A stretch of DNA of 57,500 nucleotides from Symbiodinium natans (lineage: Eukaryota > Sar > Dinophyceae > Suessiales > Symbiodiniaceae): the NCBI GenBank assembly GCA_905221605.1, contig CAJNDS010000273.1:17501-75000 (forward strand), given 5' to 3'. This document shows positions 12,401-21,964 of this stretch, in pieces. Numbering within the stretch: the first letter of the stretch is position 1; every line of letters starts with the position of its first letter. The position numbers were made by a program, and so were the translations under genes. The notes under the pieces are model-generated. The model did not search any database. It was not told where the DNA came from and was given only the letters and a program-made list of their open reading frames with translations.

Positions 12401-12926
12401 CACAAAGACGCAAAGCAAAGAGAGCCTCACGGAAAGCTTCACGGAACTACAAGTTTCAGGGACTCCATCAGCACCCCTGGAAACTCCCTTCGAGCAGATG
12501 GCGGGCGCACTGATGTTTGCAGACCTCCGCCCGCAAAAGCTCACAATCCCTGGCGAGGCGCACAAGGGTATGCTGCAAGATGCTACAAGTCAATACACGC
12601 TATAACACGCTGTCACTTCCTAAGACGCTTCGGTACACGTGTATTTATTATTGTCACTGCGGAATTCACGATAAGGTCGCTTCGCCTGGTGAGCTGGTCC
12701 AGGCTTTGCTTGTGCTTCCGATACCGCGAAGCCCAGTCCTCTATCAGCGAAAAAAGTGAGAAATGAAAGAGACTTGAAAAGTAGCTCGAAGTTCTCAGAG
12801 CAGCAGAAAGCCCAGTGTCAGCACAGAAAGAGTGGCACACGTCACACGTGACCGAAGAGGCTGGAGTCCGACACGTTCTGGTCGAAGAGCTGGCGCAGCA
12901 CCACACGTCGCAAGAGTTGTGTAAGA
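9404..12926 (-). CDS. Coiled-coil protein, multi-exon, function unknown
   Basis: Twelve minus-strand exons of charged, heptad-like sequence: 12848-12926 (SLTQLLRRVVLRQLFDQ), 12670-12740 (RYRKHKQSLDQLTRRSD), 12487-12572 (LVRLARDCELLRAEV), 12306-12354 (VEVDERAQKTAELEDR), 11330-11437 (LAGQQTSRRQAAGQRKQQ), 11074-11129 (AQLSKECKLLKADYEC), about 10890-10979 (KHSELARGAEMRDR), 10789-10845 (RLEQQLVMFTQQLNQAK), 10576-10695 (GERQRLEKELEL), 10413-10517 (QHNLRQHTELADEAHH), 9557-9664 (VKSLQAVCKVYKAHR) and 9404-9511 (LLKVLLPEFRKELNYMG). Most neighbouring pairs join in phase, with GT, GC and GA donors. Another exon is likely near 11540-11650 (VIKFTDMKAAVEAV). The protein family was not recognised; a structural, cytoskeletal or flagellar role is only a guess. 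Both gene ends are undefined. Confidence 0.72.
11760..12085. repeat. Two adjoining minisatellites in an intron of the coiled-coil gene
   Basis: 11760-11825 holds three copies of a roughly 19-nt unit (CGCCCGGAACTCTTCTC). From 11826 to 12085 a degenerate unit of about 25 nt, GAGTGCCCAACCCCAGAGTC, repeats some ten times. Both lie between exons at 12306 and 11437, so they are intronic. Confidence 0.85.
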
Positions 12927-12961
12927 CTTGCAAGAATTAAGGCTCTGTGACTTTGTGGCAT

Positions 12962-13375
12962 TCAGACTGCAACATGATGCGACTTTGATGCGACGCCCGC
13001 CTTCTTTCGCAAGACCGGCCCTCCAGATGTGGAACCCACGCTCACACCTCGCGTGCTCAAGGCATCAGGTGCATGGCTCCATGCTCCATGTGCTACTCGT
13101 TCAGTGTTGATTGCGTTATATTGCATTTTGATTTCTTCTCCAACTTTGAAACAGCGCCTGTGACGCTCGCCACGCTGGCCTGCTCCACTGGCATCTCGCC
13201 TCTCGCTGCGACTCTCGCTGCGACTCTCGCAAACATTCGCAAACGCCACTTGCGCGACACAAGTCACAAGTGGCGGAAACATTCGAGTCAACTTCTCCCT
13301 CTTCTTGGTTGGCCCGGGGCGGAACACGTCCAACACACAGTAGCGGCTACTTTTTTTACACCAGGACCTCGGCAA
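12962..13375 (-). CDS. Possible upstream exon(s) of the coiled-coil gene
   Basis: A 137-codon minus-strand open frame contains VGEEIKMQYNAINTE near 13095-13145 and a basic segment GGPVLRKKAGVASKSHH near 12975-13025. It lies just upstream of exon 12848-12926 on the same strand. A plus-strand frame is open over part of the same DNA. No boundary could be confirmed by phase. Confidence 0.25.
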   Translation of the reverse strand: MPRSWCKKSSRYCVLDVFRPGPTKKREKLTRMFPPLVTCVAQVAFANVCESRSESRSERRDASGAGQRGERHRRCFKVGEEIKMQYNAINTERVAHGAWSHAPDALSTRGVSVGSTSGGPVLRKKAGVASKSHHVAV

Positions 13376-13379
13376 GAAA

Positions 13380-14270
13380 ACGTGGGAGTGTGGCGCCCTG
13401 AAGGTGTGCCGTTTTTTCTCTGCTTTTCTCGCATTGTCTTCATGTTCGCAAATGTTCCAGGATATGTAGATACTGTCTTCTCATTGGAGCCCTGAGGGGC
13501 TTGATGCAAGTCCTGGCACATGCTAGGGAGTCCTAGGGCTGGCTTTTCAATGTGTGGGCATGCTTCAGAATGCACCAGTCTTGAGTTCCGGCCTCAAGGC
13601 TTCAGACCATTTGAAGATTTGAAGGTTCCAAACTTTGCGGGCAAACTCCTACTTCTGAGGGTGGCCTACTGTGTTACATCCTGATCTCCGCGGTCCTCCG
13701 GAATTGAGAATACTGTGCGCAGATATCATTTCACAAGTTGTTGGGCTTTCCCAACACCGCCCAACAAGCTACTTGGCCGTAGATATCTTGGTTTTCATGC
13801 TCACTGATTCCCAAAAGCGTTCCAACATTTTTTGCCAATATGTACAAGGCTGCTTGTTCTTACTGGGATGGAAGAATGCACTCCTTGGTTTGGGAAACGG
13901 TGCGTCAGCATGCATATGACCAACGATTCTGCAACGACTATCAAGTCGGGCTGAATGTGTGACAGCCTTGCAGGTTTGTTTGCAATTTGTTAGGGATCCG
14001 TCGGCAATAGGGCGGCAGGGAGTGTATGTGGCAACACAAGACTACAGACGCAAGGGGAGCAGATAGCAGGACAGGAGCTGTTGTTCGTGGATCCTGGGTG
14101 GGGTACTAGGGGTTGCTGATCGTTGCTGATCTCCGTTTACCATAGTCTCTTCCTCCTTCTCAAACCTCCGCCGTAAACAGAATGAACTTAGGGGGGGGGG
14201 GGGGGGGGGCAGGAGGGGCGTAGGTGCGAAAAGTGCTTGTGGGATCCAGGGGCATGCAGTCGCATCTCAC
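13380..14270. other. No supported gene
   Basis: Both strands are partly open at 13671-13919 (plus 82 codons; minus TLLGISEHENQDIYGQ) and neither can be preferred. A G run of about 18 nt lies at 14190-14208. Otherwise nothing seen. Confidence 0.4.
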
Positions 14271-14502
14271 GTCGCGCCTACCAGCGGAGTGTTCACCAGC
14301 CTGCACTCGTTCTAAACAGTTCCTGCTATCGGCACAAGCAAGGGCAAGAACAGGACGCCACCTCGCCTGGCACTGACCGGCGCGATCGGTAGACCTTCCA
14401 TTTCTCGTTCTTCGAGAACAGAAGCAGGCAGTCTGCAGGGTTCTGGACGCTCTTCCGCACCTTGCGCTGGATAGCCCGCGCCAGCTCCTTGTTCTCGAAA
14501 GT
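14271..14502 (-). CDS. Two exons of an unrecognised basic protein
   Basis: Exon 14378-14502 follows an excellent acceptor (TTATCTTCCTTGTCAG) and ends at GTCAGT. It reads TFENKELARAIQRKVRKS, then NPADCLLLFSKNEKWKVYR. Exon 14271-14322 reads CLERVQAGEHSAGRRD and ends at GTGAGA. The codon split between them (CG+G, Arg) restores frame, which supports the pair. The sequence is basic and hydrophilic. No motif was recognised, and flanking exons were not found; upstream lies a copy of dispersed repeat C and a CT microsatellite. Confidence 0.6.
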
Positions 14503-14614
14503 CTGACAAGGAAGATAAGAAAGCAAAAAGCAACACCAGAAGCACAGCAACAAAAAGAAGCTACAGCAAGAAACGCGGGGGGAAACTGCGACATGATGCT
14601 GTCGTTCTTGCTTG

Positions 14615-14735
14615 CAGCGCATATGACCCCCGGGAGGGGGTCGCCCCAAGGGGCATGCTCCGCCGAGTCTGCTGGTGTTAAAACGGGAACGTGGGGGACG
14701 ACAGGTCGCTCCCTCTCTCTCTCTCTCTCTTTTCT
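14615..14735 (+). repeat. Dispersed repeat C, copy 1, next to a CT microsatellite
   Basis: CGCATATGACCCCCGGGAGG, then GCCCCAAGGGGC, CCGCCGAGTCTGCTGGT, followed by (CT)n. It matches 42113-42180. The segment contains the inverted repeat GCCCC-AA-GGGGC and a CCCCCGGGAGGGGG near-palindrome. It sits in probable intron sequence upstream of the exon at 14502. Confidence 0.7.
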
Positions 14736-14739
14736 TCTT

Positions 14740-16500
14740 TCTTTCTTTGTCGTTTTCATTTTGTCTGTGGAGCACGAAGTCAAGGGCTTCCCCCCTCCGT
14801 GCGGTCCGCGCGCCCCGGTTTGGATCGTAGGGGGGTGTGATATCACCCCCCCCATCAGCCCCTATCCCGAGCTGCTCCCCCTGCGATGAGCTTACGCTTG
14901 AGGCAGCAGAAAAACAAAAGCGGCAGGAACAACATGGCATGGCGTCCCACTCCCCTCCTGAATTATGGCCTCCCCCCCCCCCGCCCCCGGACAAAAAGTG
15001 TTGCTTCACGTTATGCCATGTGTACTCAGGACTACCTGACAGAGCCAAGGAGAGCAACGTCGCGCCCAAGACCCCCCACAAGTGGGAGCTTTCGATTGGA
15101 GCGCTGGATGGTGGAAAGCAATGGGACGAAAGCAGCGCGAGGACGAGGAGAGAAAGAGCGCAACCGTGCCAAGCAAGACCGTGACGAAGTCCCGGCCTGA
15201 ACAGTAGATCTCAGTAGGGGAGTGAGCATCATGAGGGGGATGGCAGCAGTGGGATGATGCAGGCGGATGTGGGGGATGGGGAGGTTGTCTGCTTCGGAGT
15301 TGCCGGGTGGTTTGAAGTTTGGGGAAGGGGAGGTGTGTGTTTATGCGGACTGAGGGGGGGAGAGGTCCGGCAGCAGGGACGTTGGCGCTGGTGTCGGTAG
15401 GTGCGCCTCCCTATCTGCTTCGTGGTGTTCGGTTCTTGCTTTCGCCAGGCGGTTGGTTGATGCTTCACATCACCGTGCCTCAGCGTCGCTCCGCGTCGCT
15501 CTCCCTCTTGGCTGTCCGCGCGCTGGCCGCTCCCAGCCCCCGCATCGCGTTGGCAGCGGGCGCACGTTGGGTTGCGCGGCCCCAAGATCTCAGCGATTGC
15601 TTCTCGGACCCCATGCATATGTCGGGGCCCCAACAACACACCCTGACAGTGGTTGGACGGTTAGACAAACAGCCAAATGTTGTCTTCCTCCTCTCGTGTT
15701 CCCGCTGACCGCCTAGATCTGACAGGCTGCTCACTCAAAGGTTGGGGGTCTTGAAGAAAACTACCGCAGGATCTGGCTCAGTCGTGGGCCCATGGACCCC
15801 TGTCGAGACCGCTGTACAATAGTTTGCTTTGGCACAGTATACTACTACAAGTGACTTCCAGGTTACCATGTCGACTAGGACTAAACTGTAAGCACCTGGA
15901 CATCTTCGCAGTGAGTCTGTAGTCGCGATACTTTCGTAGCACCATACCTCTAGGCCTCACTACACTCGAGGTCAGAAGACTCTCTCAAATTCTCTGAGAA
16001 TTCCTTCCTCTCTTTGAGTTCCTCTCTCTGTCCTCCCTTCTTCTTTCTCTCCCTCGCTGAGGCCCCGGGCGCGAGGGACCGGGCCCGGGCTCCTGCGGGT
16101 TGGACTCCGACCTCGAAGGGGGGGGGGGGGGGGAATAGGTGCGCGAGAGAGTTTCTCTTGCTGTGAGAAGAGAGAGAACAGACTCATCATCTTACTCTTC
16201 CTCTTACTCTTCCTTTTTTTGCCCTACTTATTGTTTCAGTCTCTCAGTCTCCCTCTCTTTACTCCCTCTCCGCTTTTAACTACTCCCTCTACTCTCCGAA
16301 AGCGCTCTCGTCCATGTGCGCGAACCCAGAGCTTGAGGCGCCCACATGGCCCCCTACGCAGTGCTCCGCGCCGTGGGGACGTGCTGTCAGAGTTTTTGTG
16401 GAATCTTTACACGTCTGGAAAAGGGTGCTTAACGGTTCAACGAACTGACTTTGAAACTAACTGCGCCATGCAAAGTCTCGGCTTCGCGTGCAACACTCAT
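14740..16500. other. Unresolved GC-rich region
   Basis: 15229-15734 is GC-rich and open on both strands (136 codons minus, 129 plus) without a recognisable motif. CT-rich sequence at 15980-16060 and 16190-16300, a G run at about 16120-16132 and the palindromic GTGTGATATCACCCC near 14838 are the only structures seen. Confidence 0.4.
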
Positions 16501-16523
16501 CTTCTGCAATGGGTCGGACATAG

Positions 16524-17299
16524 AAGCTGTCAAAGACTCAAAGGCGGCAGCAGAACAAGCTCAAGCTGATCTTGTCGAGTCATGTGAAAAAAGCAGATGC
16601 TGTGGATGTCCGACTCCGTGAAGGAGTCCCGCCAACTCGCTGTAAAAGTGTCACTGCAAACGTGTTGCATCGTGCAGTGCGGTGACTGACAAGCCTGGGA
16701 CCCTGGGATGAGTGTCACACCGACGCCCTCAAGCTCGGGTGGGCGAAGCTCATTCTGACGAATGCAATTTTGAATATCTAAATCGTTGGTTCGTGGCTTG
16801 TCGTGGCTTTATAAGGCTCCTAACGTTGGCCCTCGGATTTGGGCGGCGCCACCCGCGCAAGAAATAGTTGTACGACTTCGGCGAGCATGGGATTGGCAAA
16901 CAATGATACGTCACTACATGCGAACACAACAATCTGCTCCCCTCGACCTTCTTCCCCAAAAGAAGCCTCGATTGAGCATTCAGACCCGGAAATTCGTGAA
17001 ATCTGCTTATCGAGGGTGCTCGTCTAAGCGTGCGGCTTCATGGATGCACTGCTTACTGGTCACATGGATCTGGCCATTCCCACGCACTGGTAACACGGAC
17101 GTAATCATCGTGCGGACATGGATGCTCTGGCGATTTGCGCGCGCACTGGTCACATGGACGTGATCATGCTCTGGCCGCATTGGCTGGGTATTTACGGGTA
17201 TTTGTTATCAAGCAACAAGATGCAACAAGCTTGTTTTTGGAGCTCTTCGAAGCGGACTCCGGGCCAAAACTGCAGGATGCAGAGGCCACGCTCTGCAAG
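16524..17299 (+). CDS. Three exon candidates of a plus-strand gene, unrecognised
   Basis: Candidate exons: 16524-16621 (VKDSKAAAEQAQADLVES, ends in a TGA), about 16885-17015 (SPKEASIEHSDPEIREICL, before GTGCTC) and 17213-17299 (SLFLELFEADSGPKLQDA, between TTATCAAG and GTCTGC). Each reads as charged, protein-like sequence on the plus strand, and the alternative frames are poorer. They need not belong to one gene: the first ends in a stop, so it may be a final exon. No family recognised. Confidence 0.4.
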
Positions 17300-17309
17300 G
17301 TCTGCACTG

Positions 17310-18284
17310 CAAGGTCTGCAAAACGGACCATACGGTGAAACTGTCCGCCGCCGTCTGAGCCGTTCTCTGTACAGGCGCTTGCGACGTGGGGGCGGATGCG
17401 CGAAGGCCTGGGATTGCCTTACGGGCTCCGTTCGAGAGGAAGGCTCTGCCGCTTACATCCGCTTACGCCTTACGCGGTACTAAGAGTCTATACATGGGTC
17501 ACCTCCAGTCACGTTCTTGTCGAAGTCTACAGTGCGTCACCCTTCCGTGCTCCAACGGCCCCCCCCCCCCCGCGCGCGACGAGATCATCCGGGAGAGGAC
17601 TCTAGATAGAGGGCGCGCTGGAGAGCAGGACTCAAGTTGGCTCACAAGGGAAGCTCTGATACGGGATTTGCCAGTGCCAAAGACAGTCTTACATGCCTCT
17701 GGGTTTCCCTCTTGGCTTCCCTTTTTGGCTCCCCTTCGGCCCCTTGAGCCTACAGCTCCTCTTGGCCGAGCGCCTCTTTGGAGCCGCCTTAGCGGTTGGC
17801 GGTTGGCCCTGGTGGCCACGAGAAAAAAAACCTTACACGGACTACGCAAAAACTTATATAGCGGACCTCACTCAAATTCGAGGCTTCCTTTGAAAAGTCC
17901 CCGAGTTTGAAGCGGGTTCTTGTGCCCATCTAGGGACCTAGCCTGAGCCCAAGCAGCGCTCCACTCACAAGGAAGCACACCCTAGCTGAGCCTGTGGCGG
18001 AACTACAGTACAATTAAGATGCAGACAAACACTACATTCACCTCCAGGGCTGCCTGGGGCTTAAAATGGCCGAATCCAAAGACGTCCAAAGGATGCGGGC
18101 CACACTGTGTTTTACACTGTGTCTCACTACGAGGTCCAAGCGACCCACTTAGCCCGCTAAGTTTTTTCCAGGGCTTTCTCTGCCGGACCTCTCGTCTCTG
18201 GCACATACCTCAGCGGAAGAAAGAGAAGCCGAGAGGAGAACCAAGACTGCTGTAGCACACTCTTGCTATAGCACACTACGACTA
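17310..18284. other. Unresolved; one 174-codon plus-strand frame
   Basis: 17386-17910 is open on the plus strand (DEIIRERTLDRGRAGEQD), with a C run at about 17562. Part is made of local CTTGGCTTCC/CTTTTTGGCT repeats. No motif or splice support. Confidence 0.3.
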
Positions 18285-18316
18285 CTGCTACTACTACAAC
18301 TACGACGACGACTACT

Positions 18317-18349
<33 letters not shown>

Positions 18350-18665
18350 CAGCAGCAGTAGTAGTAGTTGTTGTTGTTGCTGTTGTCGTAGTACTAGTAG
18401 TAGTAGCAGTAGTAGTAGTAATAATAGTCGTAGTAGTAATAATAGTCGTAGTAGTGGTAGTAGCAGTAGTAGTAGTAGTACTAGCAGCAATAATATTACA
18501 AATAATGCTCGTAATAGTACTCGGAATAGCAATAGTAATAGTCATAATAATAGTAATAGTCATAAAGTAGAAATAGAAATAGAAACAAGTATAATAATTA
18601 TAATCATTAATCGTAATAGTGATCGTACTAGTAATGGCAATACTAATAGTAGTACTTTTGGAGCT
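18285..18665. repeat. (AGT)n-type imperfect trinucleotide array
   Basis: Starts with ACTACTGCTACT units, then switches to AGT/AGC/AAT units and decays into AATAGTAAT repeats. Open frames of Thr, Leu or Ser here are artefacts. Confidence 0.9.
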
Positions 18666-19464
18666 TGAGTTTTGGAATGTTAGAATTTTGGAATTTGAGA
18701 CCATGGTTCCGGGGTGTTTGGATGTTTGGAACTCCTGGTCCCATAGGAGAGCCCCCTGCTAAAGACTCATTTCTTTACCATGAGTGGACGAGGCTTGATT
18801 GGATTTGCTTCTTTCATACTGCCAAAGACCATCCACTTCACCTAGTGAAAAATTTTAGAACAAATTCACGAAACCTCTATTTGCCTTGCTTCTTTGAATA
18901 CTGCAGAAGACCATCCTCTTCACCTCCTCCAATTATCACCAGTCTAGCAAGCAAATCCACACAAGAAAATCCTTTATGGCAGAGCAACCTGTCTTCGAGA
19001 GACTTTGAAGTTTTCATGCCCTGGTGCTATGGATGTTTTGCGTTTTTCTTCGGTTAGGTTCCTGCAAGCTATAAAGAGTATTCTCGAATGAAGGGCGATG
19101 GTGGTCTTCGCTTGAAACATGCCAGAGGTGAGGAAGAGGGTTTCCTGGAGTATCAGGGGAAGCTTAAAGCAAAAGGAGGCTACGTAGTCCATTCATGGTT
19201 GCGCGAACGTGTGATAGCGCGCATCATAAAACATCACTCGCACATCTTATCTTGGCGATCTGAAAAGGCTTACGTAAAACGAGTGATTTTCAAAAGGCCT
19301 ATGTAAAATGATCTGAACAGCTCAACGCGAATTAAACATCGGAATCCCGGCAAATTTGCGAAGGAGTCCTGGGAATGCACGTGCTGGAAACACTGTAAAT
19401 GGCGGCTGTCGGGGTAAGGTTCGCAAAGTTTGAATGCAAAACAGGCCATCAAATAGGCGCCGTA
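18666..19464. other. No supported gene; local duplication
   Basis: TTGCTTCTTTCATACTGCC/AAAGACCATCCACTTCACCT at about 18807 recurs, diverged, at about 18888 (TTGCTTCTTTGAATACTGCA, then AGACCATCCTCTTCACCT): a tandem duplication with about 80-nt period. A 130-codon plus-strand frame spans it. Confidence 0.5.
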
Positions 19465-19466
19465 TG

Positions 19467-19525
<59 letters not shown>

Positions 19526-19664
19526 GAGGAGTAGTAGTAGTAGTACTAGTACTAGTACTAGTACTAGTACTAGTACTAGTACTAGTAGCAGTAGTAGTAG
19601 TAGTAGTACTACTACTACTACTACTACTACTCCTACTACTACTACTGCTACTGCTACTACTACG

Positions 19665-19725
<61 letters not shown>

Positions 19726-19728
19726 CTA

Positions 19729-19772
<44 letters not shown>

Positions 19773-19871
19773 ACTGCTACTGCTACTGCTACTGCTACTG
19801 CTACTACTGCTGCTACTACTACTACGACGACGACTACTACCACAACTACTACTACTACAACTACAACTACA

Positions 19872-19918
<47 letters not shown>

Positions 19919-20035
19919 TACGACGACTACTACGACGACTACAGTACTTAGTGACTTCTACTCTTACTAGTCCTTCTCCTACTCTACCCCTACTCCTACT
20001 CCTCCTGCTGCTGCTGCTCCTGCTGCTGCTACTGC
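19465..20035. repeat. Large (AGT)n-(ACT)n inverted trinucleotide array with a (GCT)n core
   Basis: 19468-19610 is mostly (AGT)n, including an ACTAGT palindrome run; 19605-19735 is mostly (ACT)n; then (GCT)n to about 19775 and mixed ACT/GCT to 20035. The first two blocks are reverse complements of each other, so a strand could fold into a hairpin with arms over 100 nt. Frames of 170-254 codons over it are repeat artefacts. Confidence 0.9.
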
Positions 20036-20949
20036 GAAGCAACACGCGAGTCAAAAGGGAAATCCACCTGCCTTGCCTTGGAAGCGGTCCTGAAGTTGCC
20101 CGAGCCCCGGACGTAAAGCCCTGAATATGAAAACCAAGAGATGTCACGTCAGGCGATGATGGCCTGCACAGGAGAAAGCACATGCCCTCAATGCTCTCCG
20201 CATGCCACGACACTGCGCCGAACTCCTCGACCCTCTGAGCGTGTAAGCCAGTGTAAGCATGTTGCTGACCGTAATCGATTCAAATACGTGCTGCCTCAGT
20301 CGTGGTGAACAGCATCTCATCGCTGAGGCCGGCCTGGCAGGTTACACGGCTCTTGCACGCCCTGACTCTGAAGTCTGAAGCACATTCTTGCACTGCGCCT
20401 GAAAGGGGGCTGCAGGCCCAGATTCAAGGCAGACTCCCAGTCAATGCTGGCAAGCCAGGGGCTCGCCTGGTGCATCTAAAAAAAGCCGAGGGTGACAAAA
20501 GTGACGAGAGTCAATGACATGTCTTGTCGTTCTGAGAGGTCTCTTCGCCTTCAAAATGCCCCTCAGTTCATTTCTGGGAGAAAGAGGGTTCAGTTCGCTG
20601 AGCACTCTCAGCTTTTGAGTCAGCTTTTTTTTCAATGAGGATATTTGAGAGTGAGAGAGAGAGTCGACTTTTCAGAGTTCGAGAGCCCTCTTCTGCTCTT
20701 TTCGCTCGTTTGTCTCCTTTCTCTCTTTCTCCAGGTCGGAGCCGCTCTCTCCCTCTCTCTCTCCTCTCTGTGACGCGGCTCCTCTTGACAAAGCTCGATG
20801 AGATTCGCTGCCGTTTAATCTCCTAAAAACCGATTCGAGACTCACGCACGCTGACACGAAAAAAAGCAGAGGACACTTCCGCGGGCGGATCGCTGGGCTG
20901 CTGTTTTCTTTTCTCTCGCTCCCTCTCGCTCTCTCATTTTCTCCCTCTC

Positions 20950-21863
20950 TCTCTTGGAAAGGCCTTGATGCTGGCCGCCGACTTCAGTCTCACTGCCAGG
21001 TCTGGAGTCAAAAGCTGCCGAATGAGACAGGTCGCCTCCGCTGTGTGCACCTCACGGAAGAAATCTGGGAAATCTGAGCAAATCGAAGGCTGCAGTGGCT
21101 GCAGCTGCGCGCTTGCTCGAATGGGCACGACGCATGCCGCGGCAAGGGCCATGAGGGCTCGACGTGGTCGAAGCGGAACTGTCCATCCATAATCAGCTGA
21201 AAAAGCCTGCAAGCCGCTGCCAGCAACGACCAGGAAAAACATGAACTGCCAAATTGCCATGTTGAGAGAGAAAGCCAAGAAAGGCGCCTGTTCTCATTTG
21301 GGTCTCGAAATGGAGGTCGCCCCTCCAACATTTCGAACATCAACACGCCGAAAGACCACCTGTGGAACCAGATGGCAGTGAGCAGACGCCGCGCAGACGC
21401 GGCGCGAGAAGAATCCGCAGATTGAAGACGGGCGACCAGTCCAACTCGCAGGCGTACGACTGCCTCCGGAAGACCTGATTCTTCACAAGGTCACAAAGGA
21501 CAGCAACACTCACACAAACTCCTTCCGTTCCGTTCTGTTCATTCCCGGTTTCCCTCCAGAGCCTCTGGTGGCAAGTACTCGGGTGTGCCGCACATTGTCG
21601 ATGTCAAGGCTGTCCCTGGAATTTCTGCCAGAAGTAGCCCCACTGCAAAAGCGCCTACCAAGAACGCACCAGGAGCGAAGGGAGAAACGGAGGCCCCCGC
21701 TCAATCCCATCTTCGCTAGTCCGAAATCTGTCAACCTGCAGCGCTCCAGGTACGTGCAGCGGAACCCATGGGAGCCCCACGCTTCCGTGACTAGATGCGA
21801 CGCTCGAATGCGTAAATGCTGTGCCTCACGTGGCCCTCCCCGTCCAACAGCACGTTCTCTGGC
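20950..21863 (-). CDS. AGC-type Ser/Thr protein kinase, C-lobe exons
   Basis: Seven phase-consistent exons: 21825-21863 (PENVLLDGEGHV), 21695-21735 (RLTDFGLAKMGLSG), 21545-21615 (GTALTSTMCGTPEYLPPE), 21437-21474 (QSYACELDW), 21294-21359 (WSFGVLMFEMLEGRPPF), 21164-21206 (LFQLIMDGQFRFDH) and about 20950-21050 (AEATCLIRQLLTPDLAVRL). These are kinase subdomains VIB-end to XI: the Mg2+-binding DFG, the activation-loop T-x-C-G-T-P-E-Y typical of AGC kinases (PKA, PKG, S6K), and D-W-W-S-F-G. Donors in order are GC, GC, GA, GT, GA, GT. The ATP-binding N-lobe and the H/YRD exon, expected upstream on the minus strand above 21.9 kb, were not found; a G-rich stretch follows there. The 3' end, where AGC kinases carry a hydrophobic tail, is not defined; a small exon at about 20070-20118 may belong. 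Confidence 0.88.
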
Positions 21864-21887
21864 CTTATGACTGCATTGGGACAAGCA

Positions 21888-21962
21888 ATTGGGGGGAGGG
21901 GGCGGGGGGCGGGGCTGGGGCGGGGGGGATGGGGGGGGGGGGGGGGAGGGGGGGCGGGGTCT
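21888..21962. repeat. G-rich tract upstream of the kinase C-lobe exons
   Basis: About 75 nt with many runs of 4-12 G, able to form G-quadruplexes on the plus strand. It lies just upstream (minus direction) of the first kinase exon found. Confidence 0.85.
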
Positions 21963-21964
21963 GT

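Noticed and set aside
12460-12567. Plus-strand exon (EQMAGALMFADLRPQK) with AG acceptor and GTATGC donor
   Set aside because: The minus-strand exon 12487-12572 over the same DNA joins both neighbours in phase as part of the coiled-coil gene.
12131-12766. 211-codon plus-strand frame
   Set aside because: Overlaps minus-strand exons of the coiled-coil gene that are supported by splice phase; its content is mixed and it crosses a CA repeat.
15229-15734. Overlapping GC-rich frames of 129-136 codons
   Set aside because: Both strands are open because stop codons are rare at this composition; no motif or splice signal favours either.
17040-17190. Possible ankyrin repeats (two copies of TGHMD)
   Set aside because: Only a short duplicated DNA word (ACTGGTCACATGGA); no full 33-residue ankyrin consensus and a stop between the copies.
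19322-20213. Frames of 173-254 codons rich in Val, Leu, Ser or Thr
   Set aside because: Trinucleotide repeats keep several frames open on both strands; no unique sequence supports a gene.
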